A DNA stretch of 64,000 bases from Myxococcales bacterium (GTDB lineage: Bacteria > Myxococcota_A > Polyangia > Nannocystales > Nannocystaceae). The stretch spans positions 1 through 64,000 of the forward strand of contig JACKDU010000015.1 in NCBI GenBank assembly GCA_020633335.1. The letters run 5' to 3'. Numbering within the stretch: position 1 is the first letter of the stretch; each line of letters opens with the position of its first letter. Shown one piece after another: positions 45,839 through 56,124 of this stretch. Position numbers and translations under genes: made by a program. The notes under the pieces are model-generated. The model was not told the DNA's origin. It saw nothing but the letters and a program-made list of their open reading frames with translations, and did no database searches.

Positions 45839-47668
45839 ATGCAATCTGCGCTCCGCGCCATCCTCAACGACCGCGCCCTCGCCCGCGACATCATCGGCCG
45901 CGTCCCTCGCCTCGACGACCGCCTCTCGGCGACGGCGACCCGGGGCATCGTCGATCTCGAGTCGTCGCTGAGCATCTCGCCGGACCTCGAGAAGATCGTC
46001 CTGCTCCACGGTCGCCCCGCCCTCCTGGTCCAGGGCGGCACCTTCGTCCCGCCCCAGGCCCAGGTCCTGGCCCAGCGCCTCGCCGCGGCCCGCCAGGGCC
46101 TCGACGCGGCGATCGCCTCGACCGGCCGGGTCGAGCTCGAGACCGAGCCCGGCGGCATCGGCAGCGCCTGGATGATCGCCGAGGGCGTCGCCGTCACCAA
46201 CGCCCACGTCGCCCGCGCCTTCGCCTACTTCGACGGCTCCAAGGTCCGCTTCCGCAAGCTCCTGGGCGGCCTCCCGCGGGTGGCGATCGACTTCGCCGAG
46301 GAGTACGACGTCGCCGCGCGGAACGAACACGAGGTCGAGGAGGTGCTCTACATCGCCGCCGACAGCGGTGACGAGAGCCAGCCCGACGTCGCGCTCCTCC
46401 GGCTGGCCAAGAAGTACGGCAGCCCGCCGCCGCCGCCGCTGCCGCTGGCCAAGGACGGCGAGGGCGACCTCGCAGGGCGGGAGGTCGCGGTGATCGGCTA
46501 CCCCGAGTACGACCCCAGCGAGGACCCCGACGCGCTGAGCTCGGTCTTCAAGTCGATCTACGGGGTCAAGCGGCTCAGCCCGGGTCAGGTCATCGCGTCC
46601 CCGGGCGGGACCTGGTACTTCGCGCACGACGCCAGCACCCTCGGCGGCTCCTCCGGCTCGGTCGTCGTCGACCTGGCGAAGGGCGCGGCGCTCGGGCTCC
46701 ACTTCAGCGGGTACTCGCGGCGGGCCAACTACGCCGTCCGGGCGCCGGCGATCCTCAAGGTCCTGCAGCACCTCGACCTCGTCCCCGCCCCGCCGCCGGT
46801 CGTCTTCCTGCCCGCGGCGCCGCAGATCGGCGAGCCCGAGCGCGCCTCGGCCGGCGAGCTCGACGCGCGCGACGGCTATCAGGAGGACTTCCTCGGGATC
46901 CCGGTCCCCGCCCCGCAGGTCGTCGACGCCGCGTCGGTCGCCGCGCGCAGCGACGGCAAGGGCGGCGAGCCGCTCCGCTACCGCCACTTCTCGATCCAGG
47001 TCCACAGCGAGTACAAGCAGCCGATCTGGAGCGCGGTCAACATCGACGGGACGCGCCTCCGCCGGCCCACCCGGCCGTCGACCCGGGCGTGGGCGAAGGA
47101 CCCGCGCCTCGCCGACGACCTCCAGATCGGCCACGAGTTCTACAGCGGCAGCGGCTTCTCCCGGGGACACATCGTCCGCCGCCTCGATCCCGCCTGGGGG
47201 GAGGGCGCCGACGAGGGCAACCGCGACACCTTCCACTTCACCAACGCCTGTCCCCAAGACCAGGAGTTCAACGACAAGTTCTGGGGCGACCTCGAGGACG
47301 AGGTGCTCCGCGACGCCGAGGGTCAGCGGATCACCGTGCTCACAGGGCCCGCATTTGAGGGCTCCTACTTCTACGAGATGAACGGCGTCGAGGCGGTGGT
47401 GCCCAACCGCTTCTGGAAGGTCGTGGCGATCCGCCGCGACGGGGAGCTCGCGGCCTCGGCCTTCCTCCTCGACCAGGCGCCCTACCTCGAGGCGCCCCGC
47501 GCCGGGGCCTCCTGGAGCGTCTATCAGGTGCGGATCGCCGATCTGGAGGTGGAGCTCGGCCTCGACTTCGGCGACGCGCTCCGGGCCGCCGACGTCAGCA
47601 ACGTCCTCGAGGGCGCGCTCCGCCGGCGCCTCCTCGGCGACGTCTCGGAGGCGATCTTCTTCCGCTGA
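45839..47668 (+). CDS. Trypsin-like serine protease fused to DNA/RNA non-specific endonuclease
   Basis: This 609-residue protein has three parts. Residues 1-100 are helical and unassigned, in the place where such proteins carry an adaptor. Residues 105-310 form an S1/V8-type protease with His123 (VTNAHVA), Asp183 (QPDVALLRL) and Ser272 (GGSSGSVVV). Residues 380-600 form a NUC1-family nuclease with the catalytic RGH (His444) and the metal-holding Asn469 in FHFTNACPQ. No signal peptide is seen, so both activities are cytosolic. The protease could free or activate the nuclease (inference). The ATG at 45839 has GGAGA eleven bases upstream; two upstream Met codons lack such a site. Confidence 0.87.
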   Translation: MQSALRAILNDRALARDIIGRVPRLDDRLSATATRGIVDLESSLSISPDLEKIVLLHGRPALLVQGGTFVPPQAQVLAQRLAAARQGLDAAIASTGRVELETEPGGIGSAWMIAEGVAVTNAHVARAFAYFDGSKVRFRKLLGGLPRVAIDFAEEYDVAARNEHEVEEVLYIAADSGDESQPDVALLRLAKKYGSPPPPPLPLAKDGEGDLAGREVAVIGYPEYDPSEDPDALSSVFKSIYGVKRLSPGQVIASPGGTWYFAHDASTLGGSSGSVVVDLAKGAALGLHFSGYSRRANYAVRAPAILKVLQHLDLVPAPPPVVFLPAAPQIGEPERASAGELDARDGYQEDFLGIPVPAPQVVDAASVAARSDGKGGEPLRYRHFSIQVHSEYKQPIWSAVNIDGTRLRRPTRPSTRAWAKDPRLADDLQIGHEFYSGSGFSRGHIVRRLDPAWGEGADEGNRDTFHFTNACPQDQEFNDKFWGDLEDEVLRDAEGQRITVLTGPAFEGSYFYEMNGVEAVVPNRFWKVVAIRRDGELAASAFLLDQAPYLEAPRAGASWSVYQVRIADLEVELGLDFGDALRAADVSNVLEGALRRRLLGDVSEAIFFR

Positions 47669-47766
47669 TCCGGGCTGGGCCGCGGGGGTCCGGGGGCGCC
47701 CGGGGGCGCCCGTGAGCGCCGGATGGCGCTGACGAGCCAGCTCACGCTGGGGTATCGTGGGGCGCG

Positions 47767-48453
47767 ATGGCGCCCGACCTCGAGCTCCACGCACGCTTCG
47801 TCGCCGGGGACAAGGTCGCCGGCGGCGAGCTCTGCAGGCGCTACTTCGACCGACTCTGCGGCTACTTCGAACGCAGGCTCCCCGACCAGGCGGAGGACCT
47901 CACCCAGGAGGTCTTCGCGGTCTACGCCCGCGACCCGGGCCGGATGAGCGGCGAGAGCGTGCGGGCCTTCTTCTTCGGGATCGCCCGCAACGTCCTCCTC
48001 CACGCCCTCCGCCACCGCAGCCGCCACCCGGAGGCGGAGCTCCCGGAGCTCAGCATCCGCGACGCGGCGACCGGGGTCTCGACGATCGTCGCCGAGCACG
48101 AGGCGACCCGGCTCTTCCTCGAGGCGCTCCAGTCGCTCTCGCTGATCCACCAGGACCTCCTCGAGCTCTTCCTCTTCGAGGGGCTGACGATCGCGGAGGC
48201 CGCGGCGGCGCTCGGGATCCCCGAGAACACCTGCCGCTCGCGCCGCGCCCGCGCGACCAGTGATCTCCGGGCGAAGGTCGAGGAGCTCGGGCTGAGCCCA
48301 CGACGGGCCGCGATCGCGCTCACCAAGCTCGGCCTCCTCCGGAAACGGCAGGGCGACAGCGCCCCCGCGGGGATCGCCGCGCTCCGCGAGCTCTTTGACG
48401 GGCTCTCCGCCGATGATCTCCGCCGCGCCCTCGACGGCCTCCCCCCGGAGTGA
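47767..48453 (+). CDS. ECF-type RNA polymerase sigma factor
   Basis: This 228-residue protein has sigma region 2 (FVAGDKVAGGELCRRYFDRLCGYFERR to DLTQEVFAVYARDP) and region 4 (SLIHQDLLELFLFEGLTIAEAAAALGIPENTCRSRRARATSDLR). A C-terminal extension of about 50 residues, rich in Arg and Leu, is unusual. It is the first gene of a set that continues with a Ser/Thr kinase, as in kinase-linked ECF groups, so phosphorylation rather than an anti-sigma factor may control it (inference). No anti-sigma gene is adjacent. Confidence 0.88.
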   Translation: MAPDLELHARFVAGDKVAGGELCRRYFDRLCGYFERRLPDQAEDLTQEVFAVYARDPGRMSGESVRAFFFGIARNVLLHALRHRSRHPEAELPELSIRDAATGVSTIVAEHEATRLFLEALQSLSLIHQDLLELFLFEGLTIAEAAAALGIPENTCRSRRARATSDLRAKVEELGLSPRRAAIALTKLGLLRKRQGDSAPAGIAALRELFDGLSADDLRRALDGLPPE

Positions 48454-48529
48454 GGCGGCGAACGCGGGCGGATCGAAGCCGCCTCGACGCGGCACTCCCC
48501 AGGTGATGCGACCCGCAGAGGAGCCCACG

Positions 48530-51414
<2,885 letters not shown>

Positions 51415-51418
<4 letters not shown>

Positions 51419-51834
51419 GCAGCATCACCCTCGAGATCCACTTCAACTGCCAGATCGACGCCTCAGGCGCGCCGGAGCTCGTCCCCGACAACGCGCCGCG
51501 CCTCGACGTCACCACGACCCCGTGGGAGCTCGTCCTCCACCCCTTCGACCGCGAGGATCCCGACGACGAGGAGGTGATCTTCACGGTCTCACCGCCCTCG
51601 GGCTACTCGATCACCGTCTCCTCCTCGGGCACCCCCTCGGGCGCCTGGACGGAGGACGGCTCGGACTGGGTGTCGGCGGCGATCGACGAGCCCCAGGATC
51701 ACGGGATCATCGTCAGCGCGGTCCCCGACTCCAACCCCTCGGCGCCGCCGGTCTCGTCGACGACCACCATCACGATCGAGAAGCCGGGCAAGCCCTTCGA
51801 CCTCGGCACGATCGGCGGCGAGGGGGAGGCGTGA
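51415..51834 (+). CDS. Small beta-rich protein coupled to kinase and caspase genes
   Basis: This 139-residue protein has no signal peptide or catalytic motif. It is mostly short strands with Ser/Thr/Pro-rich turns (SITLEIHFNCQID, WELVLHPFDRED, EVIFTVSPPSGYSITVSSSG, TTTITIEKPGKPFDL), as in a beta-sandwich. It overlaps the kinase stop by ATGA and the caspase start by GTGA, so it is made with both and is likely to bind one of them as substrate, inhibitor or sensor (inference). I do not recognise a family. Confidence 0.75.
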
Positions 51835-53777
51835 GCCGACGGATCGCGCTCCTCATCGGCGCCCCGGATCCGCGGATCCAGGGCGTCGAGGGGGATCTCG
51901 ATCGCATGGAGGAGGCGCTCGCTCGCCACGGGTTTGTGAGCGAGCGCCTCTTCGGCCCGGCGGCGACCCGCGCCGGGATCCTGGCCGCGCTCGACGCGTT
52001 GCAAGGGACGATCCAGGGGGGCGACGCGGTCGTCGTCTACTACTCCGGGCACGGCGGCAAGGTCGCCAACCCGCGCGCAGGCCGAGCGCGCGTGGGGGGC
52101 CTGCGCGAGCCCGCCTTCTACCGCGCGCTGATCCCCACCGACATCCGCGAGACCACGCCGACCGAGTTCCGCGGCGTCCTCTCGATCGAGCTCGACGCGC
52201 GGATCGCCGCGATCGCCGATCGCAGCGCCAACGTCGCGGTGATCCTCGACTGCTGCTACAGCGAGGGGATCGCCCGCGGCGTCGACGACGAGCCGCTCGG
52301 GGAGCGCTCGTTGCCGATGGGGCCGCCCTGGCTCGCGCCGATCGAGGCGCTCCGCGACGCGCTGCTCCGGGCCGGCGTCGATCCGGACGACCTCGCCGCC
52401 GAGGCCGATCCCCGGGTGATCCGCCTGAGCGCGAGCGGGCCCCAGGCGATCGCCGTCGAGGCCCGCGACGAGCGCGGCTGCGCGGGGCTCTTCACGATCC
52501 ACCTCGCGGCCGCGCTCCTCGAGGCCGCGGACGCGACGATGACCTGGCTCGCGCTCGGGCGACGCGTCCGGACGCGGGTGATGGCGAAGCGCCCGCGCCA
52601 GCGGCCCGTGCTCAAGGGGCCCGGCGATCGCCTCCTCTTTCGCCTCGAGGAGGCGCCGCCCGGCCGCTCCTTCGCGGTCCTCGGGGGCGGCGCGCGGCCG
52701 CGCCTCGACGGCGGGGCGATGGCCGGCGTCGAGGTCGGCGACCGCGTCCTGCTGATCCCCTCGACCGTCGACGGCGCCCCGCTCGGCGCCGCCGCGGTGA
52801 CCCGGGTCGACGCGTCGACCGCGGAGCTCGAGGTCGAGGGCCGGGTCGACCTCGGGGATCTCACCTCGCTCGCCGCGCTCCCCGAGCGCTACCTCCGCCC
52901 GCGCGCGCAGGTGCGGGTCCGGGCGACGCCGGCGATCGACGCCCTCGTGCGGCGGGCCCTCCCGCGCTCCGGGATCGCCTGCGCCGATGACGATCACGAT
53001 CACGATCACGATCACGATCACCCGTCGACGCCGTGGGTCGCCGAGATCGTCGAGCGCGAGGGCGTCCTGACGATCGCCGCGGCCGACGGGGCGCCGCTCC
53101 GCGCACCGATCCCGCTCCGCCTCGGCGACGACGCGCGCCTCGACCTCGCCCTCGCGTACGTCGCCGAGAGCGTCGAGATCCTGGCGCTCGGCCGGTCGCT
53201 CGCGGAGCTGGCGGAGCGCCCAACAGAGGCGCTCGATCGCGCGCGCCCCGGCTGGACCATCGAGGCGCGGGGCAGCGACGGCGAGGTCGAGCGCGGGGAG
53301 CCGGACCAGTACAGCGCGGACGCCCCCCTCCGCCTCGGCGACGGGCGCGACCTCGTCATCACCCTCCGCGACCACCACGGGCTGATGGCGCCGCTCTACG
53401 GCTGGGTCTTCTCGATCTGTCCGAGTGGTCAGGTTCGACTACTCTCGCGTCGCCACCCCTGGGGCGCGCTGGTCGGCGCCGACGAGCCCTACATCCTCGG
53501 CGACCGCCTCGGCGGGCGCCGCGAGGGGATCGAGGTCCGCAGCGCCGCCGCCCTGCCGCAGGGGGGCCCCAGCCGCGGCGAGCTGGTGCTCATCGCCGCC
53601 GACGGCCAGGCCGATCTCCGGGCGTGGGAGCGGCGCGCCGAGGCCTTCCGGGGGCGCGATCGCCTGGACCCCGCGCCCGTCCTCCGCGCCCGCGATCTCG
53701 CCGCCGAGGGGCCGCCGAAGGGGCTCGCGCGCCGCTTCGCGGTCTGGCATGTGCCGACGGAGCTGCGGCCGAAGTAG
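51831..53777 (+). CDS. Caspase-like cysteine protease (C14) with large C-terminal extension
   Basis: This 648-residue protein starts with a caspase-fold domain (1-270): RIALLIGAPD, then the catalytic His74 in YYSGHGGK and Cys142 in ILDCCYSEG. The following 380 residues are a novel-looking beta-rich region with a (DH)5 run near 385-395 and a final part with WVFSICPSGQVRLLSRR, seen in some C14 proteins as a C-terminal domain of unknown role. The GTG start overlaps the previous stop and has GGGGAGGC just upstream. It probably acts in regulated proteolysis or cell death (inference). Confidence 0.85.
   Translation: MSRRIALLIGAPDPRIQGVEGDLDRMEEALARHGFVSERLFGPAATRAGILAALDALQGTIQGGDAVVVYYSGHGGKVANPRAGRARVGGLREPAFYRALIPTDIRETTPTEFRGVLSIELDARIAAIADRSANVAVILDCCYSEGIARGVDDEPLGERSLPMGPPWLAPIEALRDALLRAGVDPDDLAAEADPRVIRLSASGPQAIAVEARDERGCAGLFTIHLAAALLEAADATMTWLALGRRVRTRVMAKRPRQRPVLKGPGDRLLFRLEEAPPGRSFAVLGGGARPRLDGGAMAGVEVGDRVLLIPSTVDGAPLGAAAVTRVDASTAELEVEGRVDLGDLTSLAALPERYLRPRAQVRVRATPAIDALVRRALPRSGIACADDDHDHDHDHDHPSTPWVAEIVEREGVLTIAAADGAPLRAPIPLRLGDDARLDLALAYVAESVEILALGRSLAELAERPTEALDRARPGWTIEARGSDGEVERGEPDQYSADAPLRLGDGRDLVITLRDHHGLMAPLYGWVFSICPSGQVRLLSRRHPWGALVGADEPYILGDRLGGRREGIEVRSAAALPQGGPSRGELVLIAADGQADLRAWERRAEAFRGRDRLDPAPVLRARDLAAEGPPKGLARRFAVWHVPTELRPK
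52991..53021. repeat. CGATCA hexamer repeat in the caspase gene
   Basis: Five perfect units plus one base encode alternating Asp-His. It is a likely site of in-frame slippage and could bind metal in the protein. Confidence 0.85.
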
Positions 53778-53787
53778 CCGCCCTCCC

Positions 53788-54678
53788 TCACGTGATCAGC
53801 GGCGCTCGCCGCCTCCCCTCGGGGTCCTCGCCCGCGGGCGGGAAGAGCTCCGGGAGATCGCCGTCGACGACGAGGCCGGCGAGCGCCGCCTCAAAGGCCG
53901 CCTCGACCGGCTGGCCGAAGGCAAGCGCCTCGTAGAAGGCGACCGAGAAGTCGATCGCCTCGTCGTCGTGGATCGCCTCGCGGATGCCGACGCTGAGGGC
54001 GCCGATCGTCGGGATCTCGCGGGCGACCGCGACCGCGTGGCAGGCGTTGACCACCACCAGCCGGAGCTCGTCGCCGACGGCGCGCAGGAGCATGAGGAGG
54101 TTCCTCGGCGGGATGATCCGCGATCCCTCGCCGGTCGACGACTCGAGGACGAGGGATCCGTCCTCCTCGCCGTGACAGCTCAGGTGGAGGACGTGGGGTT
54201 TGTGCTGCATCAACGCGGTCCGGAGATCCTCGAAGCGCGCCGCCGAGAGCGGCTCGACGTCGACGCGGTCGCGATGGCGGGCGCCGCGGATCCTCGCGGT
54301 GATCTCACGGTGCTCGCGGTCGACGCGGAGGCGCCGCTCCGACGAGGGGCTCGCCGAGACCAGGAGGATCCGCAGGCTCACTGGATCCGGCGACTGAGGC
54401 TTCGCGGTCACCTCGAAGCACGCCTGCACCTGCCGGATCTCCGCCGCTCGCCGCGGCCGCGCCTTGACGAGGGCCTCCCAGAGCAGATCCGCGCCGATGA
54501 TGCCCTCGCGAACGAAGAGGTCGACGGCCGCGTACGCCACCTGGATCGGCGGCGCGGTCGGGCCCGGGAGCGCCGCCTCGAGGCGCCCGCCCTCGGGGAG
54601 GTAGCGGACGAAGCGGCGGAGCTCGTCGACGGCGAAGAGGGAGAGGAGCAGCGACTCGAGGGCTCGGCGCGGGTCCAT
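53788..54678 (-). CDS. EAD-CHAT caspase-like protease
   Basis: This 296-residue protein has an N-terminal death-effector-like adaptor (1-90: MDPRRALESLLLSLFAVDEL to RRAAEIRQVQACFEV), similar to effector-associated domains, and a CHAT protease domain with His169 (HLSCHGEEDG) and Cys213 (VVVNACHAV). CHAT proteases in other conflict systems are activated by an EAD-matched partner; the EAD1-like protein at 41397-42908 is the only visible candidate here. The start at the ATG 54678 removes an Arg/Pro-rich extension. It faces the caspase gene, with 10 bases between the stops. Confidence 0.86.
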   Translation of the reverse strand: MDPRRALESLLLSLFAVDELRRFVRYLPEGGRLEAALPGPTAPPIQVAYAAVDLFVREGIIGADLLWEALVKARPRRAAEIRQVQACFEVTAKPQSPDPVSLRILLVSASPSSERRLRVDREHREITARIRGARHRDRVDVEPLSAARFEDLRTALMQHKPHVLHLSCHGEEDGSLVLESSTGEGSRIIPPRNLLMLLRAVGDELRLVVVNACHAVAVAREIPTIGALSVGIREAIHDDEAIDFSVAFYEALAFGQPVEAAFEAALAGLVVDGDLPELFPPAGEDPEGRRRAPLIT

Positions 54679-54913
54679 GGAGGGGGCGAGTATGGCAGGT
54701 CCGCGCGGGGGCGATCCAGGCGCGGGACGGCGTTCGTCAGGCGATCGGGGCGGCCTTCCGACACGGCGGGAGCGAGCGACGCCCTCGGAGCATTGTTCTC
54801 CGCGCTCAAACGGCGCGCCTGGTCGTTGGTCGCCCCCCACCTCCGCCGACCTCATCACATCGCGATTGGAGACCTCGGCGACGGAGCGCGCACGTCCTGC
54901 GATCAAGTTTCAG

Positions 54914-54941
54914 TTGAAGTCACGCGCCGCGCTGACTTCAA
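54914..54941 (+). promoter_or_regulatory. Inverted repeat overlapping the predicted promoter of the PAS-STAS gene
   Basis: TTGAAGTCA and TGACTTCAA form a perfect 9-base-pair dyad with a 10-base GC spacer. The left arm supplies a -35 (TTGAAG) and the right arm, with the next T (54942), supplies a -10 (TTCAAT), 17 bases apart. A bound regulator would directly occlude polymerase. The gene start is 21 bases downstream. Confidence 0.55.
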
Positions 54942-54962
54942 TAGCGTTTGGGGTTGGATCCA

Positions 54963-56120
54963 ATGCCTGAGCTCAAAGACATCATCCGCGCCGCCTTCAA
55001 CGACATCGAGGTCGCCGCCTGGGCGATCGACACCGAGGGCACGGTGCTGATGTCCGAGGGGGCCCACGTTTCGCGGCTCGGCTTCCAGCCCGGGCAGATC
55101 GTCGGCTTCAACCTCTTCCAGATGTACGCCGGCAAGGAGGACGCGATCGCGCTCTTCCGCCGCGCCCTCGCCGGCGAGTCGTGCGAGTTCGAAGCCGATC
55201 AGGACGGGCGCTACACGAGGACCCGGATAAGGCCGCTGCGGGACGGGGATGGCGCGATCGTCGGCGCCGTGGCGATCACCGAGGACCTCACCGAGGAGCG
55301 CCAGACGCAGGCGCAGATCGCCGAGCAGACCGCGTCGCTCCGCGAGCAGGCCGAGCTCCTCGACCTCACCCACGACGCGATCATCGTCCGCGACCTGGAC
55401 GGCGTGATCACCTCGTGGAACCGCGGCGCCGAGCGGCTCTACGGCCACAGCGCCGACCAGGCCCGCGGCAAGGTCGCCGTCGATCTCCTCGCCAGCGCGC
55501 TCCCGGTCGCGCCCGCGGCGATCGAGCGCGAGCTCCGGACGAAGGAGTTCTGGGAGGGCGAGATCCGGCAGGCGAGCGCGGACGGCCGCGAGGTCATCGC
55601 CGCCAGCCGCTGGATCCTCCGCTGCGGCGACGACGGGCGCCCGGCGGCGGTCCTCCAGATCGACACCGACATCACCGCCCGCAGGCGCGCGCAGGAGGCC
55701 GAGGCCCGGCGCAAGGAGGAGCTGATCCGCGCCCAGGCGGCGGCGATCGAGGAGCTCTCGACGCCGCTGATCCCGATCACCGATCAGATCCTGGTGATGC
55801 CGCTGATCGGGGCGATGGACTCGATGCGGGCGAAGCACGTGATCGACAACCTCCTCGCCGGGATCTCCGAGGTCCAGGGGGAGTTCGTGATCATCGACAT
55901 CACCGGCCTCCCGGTCGTCGACACCGCGGTCGCCAGCGTCCTCCTCAAGGCGGCGAAGGCCGTCCGCCTCCTCGGGGCGGAGGTCGTGCTCACCGGCATG
56001 AACTCGAGCGTCGCCCAGACCCTGGTAAACATCGACGTCGACCTCACCGACATCGTCACCCGCGGCACCCTCCAGAGCGGGATCCAGTACGCGCTCGGCC
56101 GCCGCAAGCTGAGCACCTGA
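54963..56120 (+). CDS. RsbR-like stressosome protein (PAS-PAS-STAS)
   Basis: This 385-residue protein has two PAS domains (about 9-118: AAWAIDTEGTVLMSEG; and 128-245: DAIIVRDLDGVITSWNRGAERLYGHS) and a C-terminal STAS domain (STPLIPITDQILVMPLIGAM to GTLQSGIQYALG). The STAS carries FVIIDITGLPVVDTAVASVL with a phosphorylatable Thr and the ITGL loop typical of RsbR-type stressosome subunits. No RsbS, RsbT or kinase partner is adjacent. Starting at the ATG 54963 is preferred to the TTG five codons upstream. It may sense redox or a ligand through PAS and report to the neighbouring conflict genes (inference). Confidence 0.87.
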   Translation: MPELKDIIRAAFNDIEVAAWAIDTEGTVLMSEGAHVSRLGFQPGQIVGFNLFQMYAGKEDAIALFRRALAGESCEFEADQDGRYTRTRIRPLRDGDGAIVGAVAITEDLTEERQTQAQIAEQTASLREQAELLDLTHDAIIVRDLDGVITSWNRGAERLYGHSADQARGKVAVDLLASALPVAPAAIERELRTKEFWEGEIRQASADGREVIAASRWILRCGDDGRPAAVLQIDTDITARRRAQEAEARRKEELIRAQAAAIEELSTPLIPITDQILVMPLIGAMDSMRAKHVIDNLLAGISEVQGEFVIIDITGLPVVDTAVASVLLKAAKAVRLLGAEVVLTGMNSSVAQTLVNIDVDLTDIVTRGTLQSGIQYALGRRKLST

Positions 56121-56124
56121 GGCG

